64,000 nucleotides of DNA. It comes from Allonocardiopsis opalescens (lineage in GTDB: Bacteria > Actinomycetota > Actinomycetes > Streptosporangiales > Streptosporangiaceae). The stretch lies in NCBI RefSeq assembly GCF_003002095.1, contig NZ_PVZC01000001.1, positions 558,001 through 622,000 on the forward strand, read 5' to 3'. This document shows, one piece after another, positions 44,405 through 52,759 of the stretch (position 1 is its first letter; the number at the start of each line of letters is the position of its first letter). A program made the position numbers and the translations under genes. The notes under the pieces are model-generated. The model was not told where the DNA came from. It did not search any database and saw only the letters and a program-made list of their open reading frames with translations.

Positions 44405-45775
44405 GTGCGCGTGTACGACTCCCTGATCGAGCTGGTCGGCGACACCCCGCTGGTCCGGCTGCGCAAAGTGGTCGCGGGCCCGCGCCCGACCGTGCTGGCC
44501 AAGGTGGAGTACTTCAACCCCGGCGGCTCGGTGAAGGACCGCATCGCGCTGCGCATGGTGGAGGCGGCCGAGGCGTCGGGACGGCTCCGCCCCGGCGGCA
44601 CCATCGTGGAGCCCACCTCGGGCAACACCGGTGTGGGGCTGGCCATCGTGGCGGCGGAGAAGGGCTACCGCTGCGTCTTCGTCTGCCCCGACAAGGTCGG
44701 CGCGGACAAGCTGAGCGTGCTGCGCGCCTACGGTGCCGAGGTGGTGGTCTGCCCGACCACCGTCGCGCCCGAGCACCCCGAGTCCTACTACTCCGTCTCC
44801 GACCGGCTGGCCAAGGAGATCCCGGGCGCCTGGAAGCCCGACCAGTACAGCAACCCCGAGAACCCCGCCTCGCACTACCACTCCACCGGCCCCGAGGTCT
44901 GGGAGCAGACCGAGGGCAAGGTCACCCACTTCGTGGCCGGAATCGGCACCGGCGGCACGATCAGCGGGGCCGGGAAGTACCTCAAGGAGGTCTCCGGCGG
45001 CCGAGTCAAGATCATCGGGGCCGACCCCGAGGGCTCGGTCTACTCCGGCGGCAGCGGGCGCCCCTACCTGGTCGAGGGCGTCGGCGAGGACATCTGGCCC
45101 GCCACCTACGACACCTCCATCTGCGACGAGGTCATCGCGGTCAGCGACAAGGACTCCTTCCTGATGACCCGGCGGCTGGCCCGCGAGGAGTCGCTGCTGG
45201 TCGGCGGGTCCTGCGGGCTCGCGGTGGTGGCGGCGCTGCGGGTGGCCGAGCGGGCCGGGCCCGACGACGTGATCGTGGTGCTGCTCCCCGACGGCGGCCG
45301 CGGCTACCTCGGCAAGATCTTCAACGACGAGTGGATGGGCGACTTCGGCTTCCTCAGCACCGAGACCGGCGAGCCGCGGGTGGCCGACGTGCTGGCGGGC
45401 AAGGGCCCGCAGCTGCCGGAGTTCGTGCACACCCACCCGCACGAGACCGTCGGCACCGTGATCGCGATCATGCGCGAGTACAACGTGTCGCAGCTGCCGG
45501 TGATGAAGGAGGAGCCGCCGGTGATGGCCGCGGAGGTGGTCGGCGCCATCGCCGAGCGCGACCTGCTCGACGCCCTGTTCAACGGCCGGGCCCAGCTCGA
45601 CGACCCCGTCGAGCACCACATGGGCCGCCCGCTGCCCAATGTCGGCTCGGGCGAGCCGGTGAGCCGGGCCGTCACCCTGCTCCAGCACGCGGGGGCGGCG
45701 ATCGTGGTGGTCGACGGCAAGCCGGCCGGGGTGGTCACCCGCCAGGACGTGCTCAGCTTCCTCAGCCGCGGCTGA
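44405..45775 (+). CDS. Cystathionine beta-synthase with C-terminal CBS domains
   Basis: A 456-residue PLP enzyme. PLP lysine motif PGGSVKDRIAL, TSGNTGVGLAI for substrate binding and AGIGTGGTISG for the phosphate. After about residue 330 come two CBS domains (TVGTVIAIMREYNVSQLPVM, then SRAVTLLQHAGAAIVVVDG) that usually sense adenosyl compounds. It makes cystathionine from serine and homocysteine. GTG 44405 has GAAGG nine bases upstream; TTG 44399 is too close to it. With the gene at 47215 it gives a transsulfuration route. Confidence 0.93.
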   Translation: MRVYDSLIELVGDTPLVRLRKVVAGPRPTVLAKVEYFNPGGSVKDRIALRMVEAAEASGRLRPGGTIVEPTSGNTGVGLAIVAAEKGYRCVFVCPDKVGADKLSVLRAYGAEVVVCPTTVAPEHPESYYSVSDRLAKEIPGAWKPDQYSNPENPASHYHSTGPEVWEQTEGKVTHFVAGIGTGGTISGAGKYLKEVSGGRVKIIGADPEGSVYSGGSGRPYLVEGVGEDIWPATYDTSICDEVIAVSDKDSFLMTRRLAREESLLVGGSCGLAVVAALRVAERAGPDDVIVVLLPDGGRGYLGKIFNDEWMGDFGFLSTETGEPRVADVLAGKGPQLPEFVHTHPHETVGTVIAIMREYNVSQLPVMKEEPPVMAAEVVGAIAERDLLDALFNGRAQLDDPVEHHMGRPLPNVGSGEPVSRAVTLLQHAGAAIVVVDGKPAGVVTRQDVLSFLSRG

Positions 45776-45794
45776 GGGGCGCGGACGGCCGGAC

Positions 45795-45822
45795 GCGGCC
45801 GACCGAGCGCTCGGTCGGCCGC
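45795..45822. promoter_or_regulatory. 28-bp perfect palindrome before the acyltransferase gene
   Basis: Half-site GCGGCCGACCGAGC is followed directly by its exact reverse complement, with no spacer. The core ACCGAGCGCTCGGT resembles many TetR-family operators. It lies 20 bp after the beta-synthase stop and 16 bp before the next ATG, over the region of a TTATCG-type -10. It could instead act as a terminator. Confidence 0.55.
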
Positions 45823-45838
45823 ATTATCGTTGGCGTCC

Positions 45839-46600
45839 ATGGCACGACGTGATTGGCCGAGGGACGCGCTGCGCCGCCTCGGCCGGGCCTGGCTGCGCCG
45901 GGCCTGGATGTGGGGGCGGCTGCACGGCCACATCACCGCGCAGACCTCGCAGGGGCGCGCGTTCGGGGCGTTCGGCGAGCACAGCTCGATCGCCTTCCCG
46001 TACGGCACCCTCTTCGGCGAGCGCTGGATCGCGCTGGGCTCGAGCGTGATGATCGGCGCCGAGGCGACCCTGTCGGCCGGGATGGTGCCCGGCCTGGACC
46101 TCGGCCCCGAGCCGCTGCTGCGGATCGCCGACGGCAGCACCATCGGCCGCGGCTCGCACATCGTGGCGCACGAGTCCATCGAGATCGGCGAGAACGTCTA
46201 CACCGGGCCCTACATCTACATCACCGACCAGAACCACGCCTATGTCGATCCCGACACCCCCATCGGCAAGCAGTGGCCGGTCAACGAGCCGGTACGGATC
46301 GGCTCGGGCAGCTGGATCGGCGCCAACGCCGTGATCCTGCCCGGCACCGTGCTGGGCCGCAACTGCGTGGTGGCGGCCGGTTCGGTGGTGCGCGGCGTCT
46401 ACGGCGACCACTGCGTGCTGGCCGGGGTGCCCGCCCGCGTCGTCCGCCGCTACGAGCCCGGCACCGGCTGGCAGCCCCCGCTGCGCGGCCCGCAGGCGCT
46501 GCGCGCCCAGGACCCGGCGGGTCCGCCCGTCGCGGCGCTGGCCGCCGAACAGGAGCTGGTCGACGGCGTCCCGGGCGGCGAGCCGCCCGAGGGCGACTAG
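45839..46600 (+). CDS. LbetaH (hexapeptide) acyltransferase
   Basis: A 253-residue left-handed beta-helix protein. The hexapeptide pattern runs through IALGSSVMIGAEATLS, IADGSTIGRGSHIVAH, IEIGENVYTGPYIYITD with the catalytic-loop histidine in DQNHAYVDPD, then IGSGSWIGANAVILPGT and VVAAGSVVRG. Such enzymes O- or N-acylate sugars or other small molecules. ATG 45839 lacks a Shine-Dalgarno and lies about ten bases after a -10-like sequence, so it may be leaderless. Its stop overlaps the convergent SLOG gene stop. Confidence 0.85.
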   Translation: MARRDWPRDALRRLGRAWLRRAWMWGRLHGHITAQTSQGRAFGAFGEHSSIAFPYGTLFGERWIALGSSVMIGAEATLSAGMVPGLDLGPEPLLRIADGSTIGRGSHIVAHESIEIGENVYTGPYIYITDQNHAYVDPDTPIGKQWPVNEPVRIGSGSWIGANAVILPGTVLGRNCVVAAGSVVRGVYGDHCVLAGVPARVVRRYEPGTGWQPPLRGPQALRAQDPAGPPVAALAAEQELVDGVPGGEPPEGD

Positions 46601-47076
46601 ACCCGCCGCGCGCCCTGCGGCCAGATCACGTCGACGGGCACCTCGCGCTTGCGGGCGCGCTCGACGGCGTCGCCGGTGCCGCCCCCGCCGGACGGCCGCC
46701 CGTCCCAGACCGCGAACAGCCGGTCGATCCCGTTGAGGACCGCCTCGTTGGCGTCCTCGTAGGCGGCCCGCCCCGCCGTGAGGTGCGGCATATAGCGCAC
46801 CTGGTGCGCCCGCACCAGCAGCCGGTCGAACTGCTCCCGGTCGGCGGCCTTCACCTTCGCCTCGCGGTAGTCGGCGGACGGCAGCACCACCTCGAGCCGC
46901 CCGCCCGCCGCCAGCACCACCTCGGCGAACAGCTGATCGGCCCCGCGAGCCAGGCACGACAGCCCCACCAGCTCCCCGCCCGCGTACGGCGCCAGCGCGT
47001 CACCCAGCGCCGCCCGCACCAGCCCCACCGTCTCCGCGGACAGGTTGGAATGCCCGGTGATCCCGATTCGCGTCAC
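46597..47076 (-). CDS. Stand-alone SLOG-like (Rossmannoid) protein
   Basis: A 159-residue protein with the SLOG/LOG-like nucleotide-binding pattern: GITGHSNLS at the N-terminus, SCLARGADQLFAEVVL, LEVVLPSADYREAKV and the glycine motif SGGGGTGDAVERA near the end. Such domains bind nucleotide-derived ligands and occur in phytohormone-like LOG enzymes and in some defence systems; nothing here shows a defence partner. GTG 47076 has GAAGGAG five bases upstream. Its stop overlaps that of the acyltransferase in CTAG. Confidence 0.72.
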   Translation of the reverse strand: MTRIGITGHSNLSAETVGLVRAALGDALAPYAGGELVGLSCLARGADQLFAEVVLAAGGRLEVVLPSADYREAKVKAADREQFDRLLVRAHQVRYMPHLTAGRAAYEDANEAVLNGIDRLFAVWDGRPSGGGGTGDAVERARKREVPVDVIWPQGARRV

Positions 47077-47214
47077 GCCCACTCCTTCACCCACGGCCGC
47101 CGCGTCCCGGCGGCAGCGTACCCATCGGCGGCCGGAGGCACGCCGGGCCGCCGGGAATCGCCCGGCTGCGGACGGGTGACCGGCGCGGGCGGTGCTCCCG
47201 GTAGGGTCGGGCGC

Positions 47215-48354
47215 ATGAGTGCGGACGGCTTCGAGACGCTGGCGATCCACGCGGGCCAGGAGCCCGATCCGACCACCGGCGCGGTGGTGGTGCCGATCTA
47301 CCAGGTGTCCACCTACGCGCAGGACGGGGTCGGCGGGCTGCGGTCGGGCTACGAGTACAGCCGCAGCGCGAACCCCACGCGCAGTGCGCTGGAGGAGTGC
47401 CTGCGGGCGCTCGAAGGCGGGGCGCGCGGGCTGGCCTTCGCCTCCGGCATGGCGGCCGAGGACACCCTGATGCGCACCATCGCGCGGCCCGGCTCGCATG
47501 TGCTGATCCCCGACGACGCCTACGGCGGCACCTTCCGGCTGTTCGCGCGGGTGCTGGCGGAGTGGGGGGTGGCCTGGGACGCGGTCCCGGCCGACCCCGA
47601 GGCGGTGCGGGCGGCCATGCGGTCCGAGACCGTCGCGGTGTGGGTGGAGACGCCCACCAACCCGCTGCTGAACATCGCCGACATCGCGGCGCTGGCCGGG
47701 GTGGCCCATGACGGCGGCGCGCTGCTGGTGGTCGACAACACCTTCGCCTCGCCGTACCTCCAGCAGCCGCTGGCGCTCGGTGCCGACGCGGTGGTGCACT
47801 CCACCACCAAGTACATCGGCGGCCACTCCGACGTGGTCGGCGGTGCGCTGGTGGTGGCCGATCCCGAGCTGGGCGACCGGCTGGCCTACCACCAGAACGC
47901 CATGGGGGGCGTGGCCGGGCCGTTCGACGCCTGGCTCACCCTGCGCGGCGCCAAGACCCTCGCGGTCCGGATGGACCGCCACTGCGCCAATGCCGAGCAG
48001 GTGGTGCGGCTGCTGGCCGAGCACCCGAAGGTGGGCTCGGTGCTGTACCCGGGGCTGCCCGGCCACCCGGGCCACGACGTGGCGGCCAAGCAGATGCGCG
48101 CCTTCGGCGGCATGGTGTCGTTCCGGATGCGCGACGGCGAGCAGGCGGCGGTCGAGCTGTGCGCCCGCACCCGGCTGTTCACCCTCGGGGAGTCGCTGGG
48201 CGGCGTGGAATCGCTGATCGAGCACCCCGGCCGGATGACGCACGCCTCGGCGGCGGGCTCGCCGCTGGAGGTTCCGGGCGACCTGGTGCGCCTGTCGGTG
48301 GGCATCGAGTCGGCCGACGACCTGGTAGCGGACCTGCGCCAGGCGCTGGGCTGA
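47215..48354 (+). CDS. Cystathionine gamma-synthase/gamma-lyase
   Basis: A 379-residue Cys/Met-metabolism PLP enzyme. Conserved: YQVSTYAQ, YEYSRSANPTRSALEE, FASGMAAED, the acidic ETPTNPLLNI, DNTFASPYLQQPL and the PLP lysine in HSTTKYIGGHSDVVGG; SLGGVESLIEHP is near the end. Synthase and lyase cannot be separated by eye. ATG 47215 has TAGGGT seven bases upstream and no Shine-Dalgarno, so the transcript is probably leaderless. Works with the beta-synthase at 44405. Confidence 0.93.
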   Translation: MSADGFETLAIHAGQEPDPTTGAVVVPIYQVSTYAQDGVGGLRSGYEYSRSANPTRSALEECLRALEGGARGLAFASGMAAEDTLMRTIARPGSHVLIPDDAYGGTFRLFARVLAEWGVAWDAVPADPEAVRAAMRSETVAVWVETPTNPLLNIADIAALAGVAHDGGALLVVDNTFASPYLQQPLALGADAVVHSTTKYIGGHSDVVGGALVVADPELGDRLAYHQNAMGGVAGPFDAWLTLRGAKTLAVRMDRHCANAEQVVRLLAEHPKVGSVLYPGLPGHPGHDVAAKQMRAFGGMVSFRMRDGEQAAVELCARTRLFTLGESLGGVESLIEHPGRMTHASAAGSPLEVPGDLVRLSVGIESADDLVADLRQALG

Positions 48355-48429
48355 CGGTCGCGCTACGAGGTCACTGGCCGATTCGCGTGCGCGGAGGGGA
48401 CTGTCCGCGCGGTCGGGGCCGTGGGGCGG

Positions 48430-48690
48430 CTAGTGCAGCGCGGGCTCGCGCTCGGTGACGGCGTCGTCCGCGGCGGTGCGGGGGGCGGGCACCGCGCGGG
48501 GGGCGCCGGGGGCGCCGCCGACGTACAGGCCGGTCAGGCGGCGGCTGGCCGAGACCAGGCTGCCGGGGCGGCTGCCCAGGCGCTGGCGGTCGCGGTCGTC
48601 GAGGTGGATGGCGATCGAGGCGAAGAAGACGACGCCGAGGCCGGCGCCGGCCAGCACGACCGCGAGGGCGATCACGACGTAACCGAACAT
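48430..48690 (-). CDS. Small membrane protein, 86 residues
   Basis: Unknown family. One hydrophobic segment (YVVIALAVVLAGAGLGVVFF) at the N-terminus, a basic stretch (DDRDRQRLGSRPGS) and an Ala/Pro-rich tail. ATG 48690 is preceded by GGAGGAA, an excellent ribosome-binding site. It lies 23 bp after a 35-residue membrane microprotein, likely in one transcript. Topology would place the tail inside the cell. Confidence 0.75.
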   Translation of the reverse strand: MFGYVVIALAVVLAGAGLGVVFFASIAIHLDDRDRQRLGSRPGSLVSASRRLTGLYVGGAPGAPRAVPAPRTAADDAVTEREPALH

Positions 48691-48713
48691 GGCTTCCTCC
48701 AAATGGGCTTGTG

Positions 48714-48821
48714 TCAGTCCTTGGACTTGCTCCGATTCGCTAGCGACATCAGGACGAAGGCACCCAGTCCGACTCCGGCGGCGAACAGGACCATCCCGAC
48801 GGCGATGACTGCTCCGATCAT
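48714..48821 (-). CDS. 35-residue membrane microprotein
   Basis: Begins MIGAVIAVGMVLFAAGVGLG, continues as a single hydrophobic helix and ends in a charged NRSKSKD tail. ATG 48821 has GGAGGT seven bases upstream, the best ribosome-binding site in this stretch, which strongly supports translation despite the size. It is first in a two-gene unit with the 86-residue protein and faces the GntR genes across a 319-bp region. Function unknown. Confidence 0.7.
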   Translation of the reverse strand: MIGAVIAVGMVLFAAGVGLGAFVLMSLANRSKSKD

Positions 48822-49140
48822 GGGGGCTACCTCCGTTTAAGCAGGTACTTCGCTCCTTACCGCGGTTCGGGCGCCGTGGGGGCGCCGGGTGCCCCGACCG
48901 GATCCGCCGTTGGCAGGTATGGCGGGTATCGCAGGCATGTGGGGTACCGGTGTAACGATTGGCCTTGATCTGACGGTTCGACTTGTACCAACCTATTTCT
49001 ACGGCCATAATGACGGAGTCTCAACCGGGTCGTCAATAGGCATGGTCCGGCTTGTTGGTACAATTTTGCTGAGATATCGCTGAGTGCCCTCGGCGTCGTC
49101 ACGGTGTGTTCAATGGCGAATCACTAGGAGTTGACTCGCG
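48822..49140. promoter_or_regulatory. Divergent control region with an inverted TTGTACCAAC pair
   Basis: 319 bp between the microprotein unit and the first GntR gene, noticeably AT-richer than its surroundings. TTGTACCAAC (48983-48992) and its reverse complement GTTGGTACAA (49054-49063) are 61 bases apart; each is itself near-palindromic and of the size bound by GntR proteins. TACAAT at 49059-49064 is a likely -10 for the + strand gene and overlaps the right copy. No gene is seen here. Confidence 0.6.
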
Positions 49141-49923
49141 GTGGCCTACAGCAGCAGGTTCCGCAAGATCGCCGGCGATCTGCGCGACCGCATCGCCGAC
49201 GGCACGCTCGCCCCCGGCAGCAGACTGCCCACCGAGCAGGAGCTGCAGCGCACCTACGACACCTCCCGCAGCACGGTGCGGCTGGCCGTCGCCGAGCTGG
49301 TCAACGAGGGGCTGGTGGTGAGCCGGCCCGGCCGCGGCACCTACGTCAAGGAGCGGCTGGCCTTCACCTACCACCAGTCGCGCGAGCGTTTGCGCCTGGA
49401 CGGCCCGCCGATCGACGCCTTCGCGCTGGCCGTCGCCGAGCAGGGTCGGCGGGCCGAGCAGCAGCCCGAGGTGGGCCTGGAGATCACCGGCCCGATGGTG
49501 GCGGCGCGGCTGCGGATCGCCACCGACGCCACCGTGGTGGTGCGGCGGATGCTGCGCAAGATCGACGACCAGCCCGTCTCGATCGTCTTCTCGTACTATC
49601 CGCAGGACATCGCCCAGGGCACCGAGCTGCTGAGCCCGAAGGGCATCGAGCGGGGCGCCATCCGGGTGCTCGCCGAGCACGGCCACGAGCAGGTCGGCTA
49701 CGTCGACGAACTGGCCGCCCGGATGCCCACCCCCGACGAGTCGCGCGAACTCGAACTCAGCCCCGGCGTACCGGTGGTGGAGTGCTACCGCACCGCCTAC
49801 TCCGCCACCCGTCCCATCCGGGTCACCTGGACGGTCTTCGCCGGCGACCTGGCCCGCTTCCAGTACGAGGTCAACGACGTCAGCGCGTACTTCGCCGGAC
49901 TCGACGGCGACTCGGAACGATAG
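49141..49923 (+). CDS. GntR family regulator with UTRA domain (1)
   Basis: A 260-residue HutC-type GntR regulator. The winged helix is SRFRKIAGDLRDRIADGTL...PTEQELQRTYDTSRSTVRLAV (about 5-50) with the wing SRPGRGTYVKE; a UTRA ligand domain follows (about 90-245). GTG 49141 has AGGAG ten bases upstream. It is paralogous to the next gene, sharing the PTE-EL--YD-SR-T-R block and HEQVGY in the effector domain. Palindromes in its leader make autoregulation likely. UTRA domains bind small ligands such as phosphorylated sugars. Confidence 0.88.
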   Translation: MAYSSRFRKIAGDLRDRIADGTLAPGSRLPTEQELQRTYDTSRSTVRLAVAELVNEGLVVSRPGRGTYVKERLAFTYHQSRERLRLDGPPIDAFALAVAEQGRRAEQQPEVGLEITGPMVAARLRIATDATVVVRRMLRKIDDQPVSIVFSYYPQDIAQGTELLSPKGIERGAIRVLAEHGHEQVGYVDELAARMPTPDESRELELSPGVPVVECYRTAYSATRPIRVTWTVFAGDLARFQYEVNDVSAYFAGLDGDSER

Positions 49924-49964
49924 GAGCCGCGCCCCGGCCGGGGCGGCGGGCGCGGAGGACAGCC

Positions 49965-50771
49965 ATGATCACGTCGAAGAAGCAGCAGATCACCGAGCAC
50001 CTGCGGACACGCATCGAGGGCGGCGAGTTCGACCCGCCGGCGGACGCCGGACCCGACGGCTCCGACGGCGGGAAGCTGCCCACCGAGGAGGAGCTGGGCG
50101 CCGAGTACGACGCCTCGCGCAACACCATCCGCAACGCCATCGAGGTGCTGGTCAACGAGGGCCTGCTGGAGCGCAGGCAGGGCAGCGGCACCTACGTGCG
50201 CCGGGGGCGGGTGCTCACCTACGACGCCTCGCCCAGCGGCTACCAGCCCGACGCCGCCCACTTCGTCCGCCACTACGCCGAGCGGCTGCGCGAGGAGTCG
50301 GGCATCGAGCAGGTCAGGCAGGAGCTGGACGTCCGGCTGCTGCCCGCGCACAAGCGGGTGGCCCGCCGCCTCGGCCTGGAGGTGGGCGCCGCCGTCATCC
50401 GGCGCCGCCACATCCACATCCTCGACGGCTCGCCCTGGTGGTTCAAGGACTCCTTCTACCCGGCCGACATCGCCGAGGGCACCGAGCTGATGAACCCGGT
50501 GAACATCGACCGGGGCACCATCAAGCTGCTCGCCGAACTCGGCCACGAGCAGGTCGGCTACACCGACACCATCCGCGCCCGGATGCCCAACCCGGCCGAG
50601 CAGCGCCGGCTGGAGCTGGGCCCGGGCGTGCCCGTCATCGTGCACGCCCGCACCGCCAACTCCGCGCGGCGCCCCATCCGGCTGACCGTCACCATCTTCC
50701 CGGCCGACCGCAACGAACTGCTCTACGACCTCACCGGCGAGGTGTCGGACTTCACCGAGCACGCCACCTAG
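49965..50771 (+). CDS. GntR family regulator with UTRA domain (2)
   Basis: A 268-residue paralogue of the preceding gene. Its winged helix has an insertion of about 12 residues rich in Asp/Gly/Pro (about 20-35) before the PTEEELGAEYDASRNTIRN recognition region. The UTRA domain carries RRRHIHILDGSPWWFKDSFY and ELGHEQVGYTD. ATG 49965 has GGAGGA five bases upstream. The tandem arrangement suggests two regulators sharing or competing for sites. Confidence 0.88.
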   Translation: MITSKKQQITEHLRTRIEGGEFDPPADAGPDGSDGGKLPTEEELGAEYDASRNTIRNAIEVLVNEGLLERRQGSGTYVRRGRVLTYDASPSGYQPDAAHFVRHYAERLREESGIEQVRQELDVRLLPAHKRVARRLGLEVGAAVIRRRHIHILDGSPWWFKDSFYPADIAEGTELMNPVNIDRGTIKLLAELGHEQVGYTDTIRARMPNPAEQRRLELGPGVPVIVHARTANSARRPIRLTVTIFPADRNELLYDLTGEVSDFTEHAT

Positions 50772-50785
50772 CCGGGCGCCGTCCG

Positions 50786-52759
50786 CTAGCCGCCGCTCCT
50801 GGCCCGCCGCGAGCGCAGGAAGTCGCTGACCACGTACTCGCCCAGGTTCTCCGACGCGGGCGAGAAGACCCGCCCGCCGTTGCGCCTGGCCACCTCCTCC
50901 ACGAAGGCCAGCAGCCGCTCGTCGGGGGCGAGCATGAAGATGTTCATCACCGCCTTGCGGCGCGTCATCTTGTCGACCTCGGCCAGCGTCAGCGCCAGGG
51001 TCTCCTCCGACGGCGGCCAGTCGAACCACGAGCGGCCGTCGGGCAGCAGGTGGGCGGTGGGCTCGCCGTCGGTGACGACGAGCACGATCGGGTCGAAGCC
51101 CGGGTGGCGGTCGATATGGCGGCCCGCGATCAGCAGGGCGTGGTGCAGGTTGGTGCCCTGCACCATGTCCCACTCCAGGTCGACCAGGCCCGTGGCCGGC
51201 AGCGGCCTGGCGTAGTTGCTGAAGCCGATGATCTCCACGGCGTCCTGCGGGAACCGGGTGGTGATCAGGGTGTGCAGCGCCAGCGCCGTCTCCTTGGCCG
51301 GCCCCCAGGTGCCGCGCAGCGCCATGGAGTACGAGAGGTCCACCAGCAGGCAGACCGCCGCGCCGCTGCGCCGCTCGGTCTCGGCCACCTCGAAGTCCTC
51401 GACCCGCAGCCGCACTCCGCCGCTCACACCGCCCTCGCGCCGCTCGCCGCGCAGCACCGCGTTGCGCACGGTGCGGACCACGTCGACGGGCTGGGAGTCG
51501 CCGAACTCCCACGGGCGGCTGGCGCCGGTGGGCTCGCCGGAGTGGCCGGCCCTGCGGTCGTCGTGGCCGCCGCGCCGGGTGGCGGTGGAGCCGTTGAACA
51601 TCCGGCCCAGCGCCGACTCGCCGATCCGGCGCACCGCCTTGGGGGTGAGGCTCAGCTTGCCGCCGGAGCGGCGCAGGTAGCCCTGCTCCTCCAGTTCGCG
51701 CTCGATCTGGCGCAGCCGGGCGAGGTCGTCGACGGCCGAGCGGCCCAGCGCCCGGCGCACCGCCTCGGGGTCGACGTCGTCCAGCCGCGCACCGGGGTAG
51801 TTCTGCCGCAGCGCCCCCTCGACCTCGGCGAGGTCGGCCAGCTCCTCGATGGCGGTGGTGGCGTCGCCCATGCCCAGCGAGCCCTCGCCGGTGAAGCGCT
51901 CGCCGCTGGACCAGTCCAGGTCGGGACGGCGGGCGCGCAGCCGGTCGGACAGGCCCGACAGCTCCTGGCCCAGGCCGGCGCGGTCCATGGCGTCGTTCAT
52001 CAGCGCTTCCAGCTCGGCGCGCTGGTCGGGGGTGAGGGAGGCCAGCATCCGGCCCGCCGCCGCGGCCCGCCGCGCCAAGGAGTCGACCAGCTCCTCCAGG
52101 TTCTCCGGCCGGTCGGGGAAGAGATCGCCGTGGCGCTCCATGAAGCGGTCGAAGTCGGCCTGGGTGTGCTCGCCGCGGTCGTCGGCGTCCAGCATCGCGT
52201 TCAGGTCGGCCATCATCTCGCGGACCCGGCGCATCGCCTCGGGGTCGGCGCCGCCCAGCGCCTGCTTCATGCCCTGGAAGCGGCTGTCCAGGATCTCGCT
52301 GCGCAGCAGCGCGCGCAGCTCCTCGAAGGTGGCGGCCGCCTCGGGGGAGCGCCAGCCGTAGTCGGCCAGCTGCCGCACCGCCTGCGCGGTGTCGGCGGGC
52401 AGCGAGTCCAGCTCGGCCTCGCGCAGCCGGGCGTCGTCGCCGGGGTCGGCGGCCAGCGCGTCGCGCTCCTGCTCCACGGCGCGGTCCAGCAGCTCGCGGG
52501 CACCGGCCAGCACGTCGTCCAGCCGGCCGCTCCCGCGCAGCTCCTCGCGGCGCCGCCGCACCTGGCGGAGGAGGTCGTTGAGGCCGCGCAGGCCCTGCGA
52601 GCCGCGGCGCAGCAGTTCGCGCAGGGCTTCGGCGGTGCCCTTGCCCGACATCACGGAGTCGCCGACGGCGTCGACCGCCGCGCGCACGTCGTAGGGCGGT
52701 GCGAGCGGGTCGGGGCCGTCGCGGTAGGGGCCGTACCGGAAGTTCCGCATCGGGCTCAC
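50786..52759 (-). CDS. VWA domain protein paired with a MoxR-type ATPase
   Basis: A 657-residue protein. The first 400 residues are helical and rich in Arg, Glu and Asp. The C-terminal von Willebrand factor A domain has a MIDAS motif (LLVDLSYSM), a threonine region (MVQGTNLHHAL) and VVTDGEPTAH. VWA proteins work with AAA+ partners in metal insertion or complex remodelling. GTG 52759 overlaps the ATPase stop as GTGA; ATG 52750 is an alternative. The 'SSGERFTGEGSLGMGDAT' linker precedes the VWA region. Confidence 0.85.
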   Translation of the reverse strand: MSPMRNFRYGPYRDGPDPLAPPYDVRAAVDAVGDSVMSGKGTAEALRELLRRGSQGLRGLNDLLRQVRRRREELRGSGRLDDVLAGARELLDRAVEQERDALAADPGDDARLREAELDSLPADTAQAVRQLADYGWRSPEAAATFEELRALLRSEILDSRFQGMKQALGGADPEAMRRVREMMADLNAMLDADDRGEHTQADFDRFMERHGDLFPDRPENLEELVDSLARRAAAAGRMLASLTPDQRAELEALMNDAMDRAGLGQELSGLSDRLRARRPDLDWSSGERFTGEGSLGMGDATTAIEELADLAEVEGALRQNYPGARLDDVDPEAVRRALGRSAVDDLARLRQIERELEEQGYLRRSGGKLSLTPKAVRRIGESALGRMFNGSTATRRGGHDDRRAGHSGEPTGASRPWEFGDSQPVDVVRTVRNAVLRGERREGGVSGGVRLRVEDFEVAETERRSGAAVCLLVDLSYSMALRGTWGPAKETALALHTLITTRFPQDAVEIIGFSNYARPLPATGLVDLEWDMVQGTNLHHALLIAGRHIDRHPGFDPIVLVVTDGEPTAHLLPDGRSWFDWPPSEETLALTLAEVDKMTRRKAVMNIFMLAPDERLLAFVEEVARRNGGRVFSPASENLGEYVVSDFLRSRRARSGG

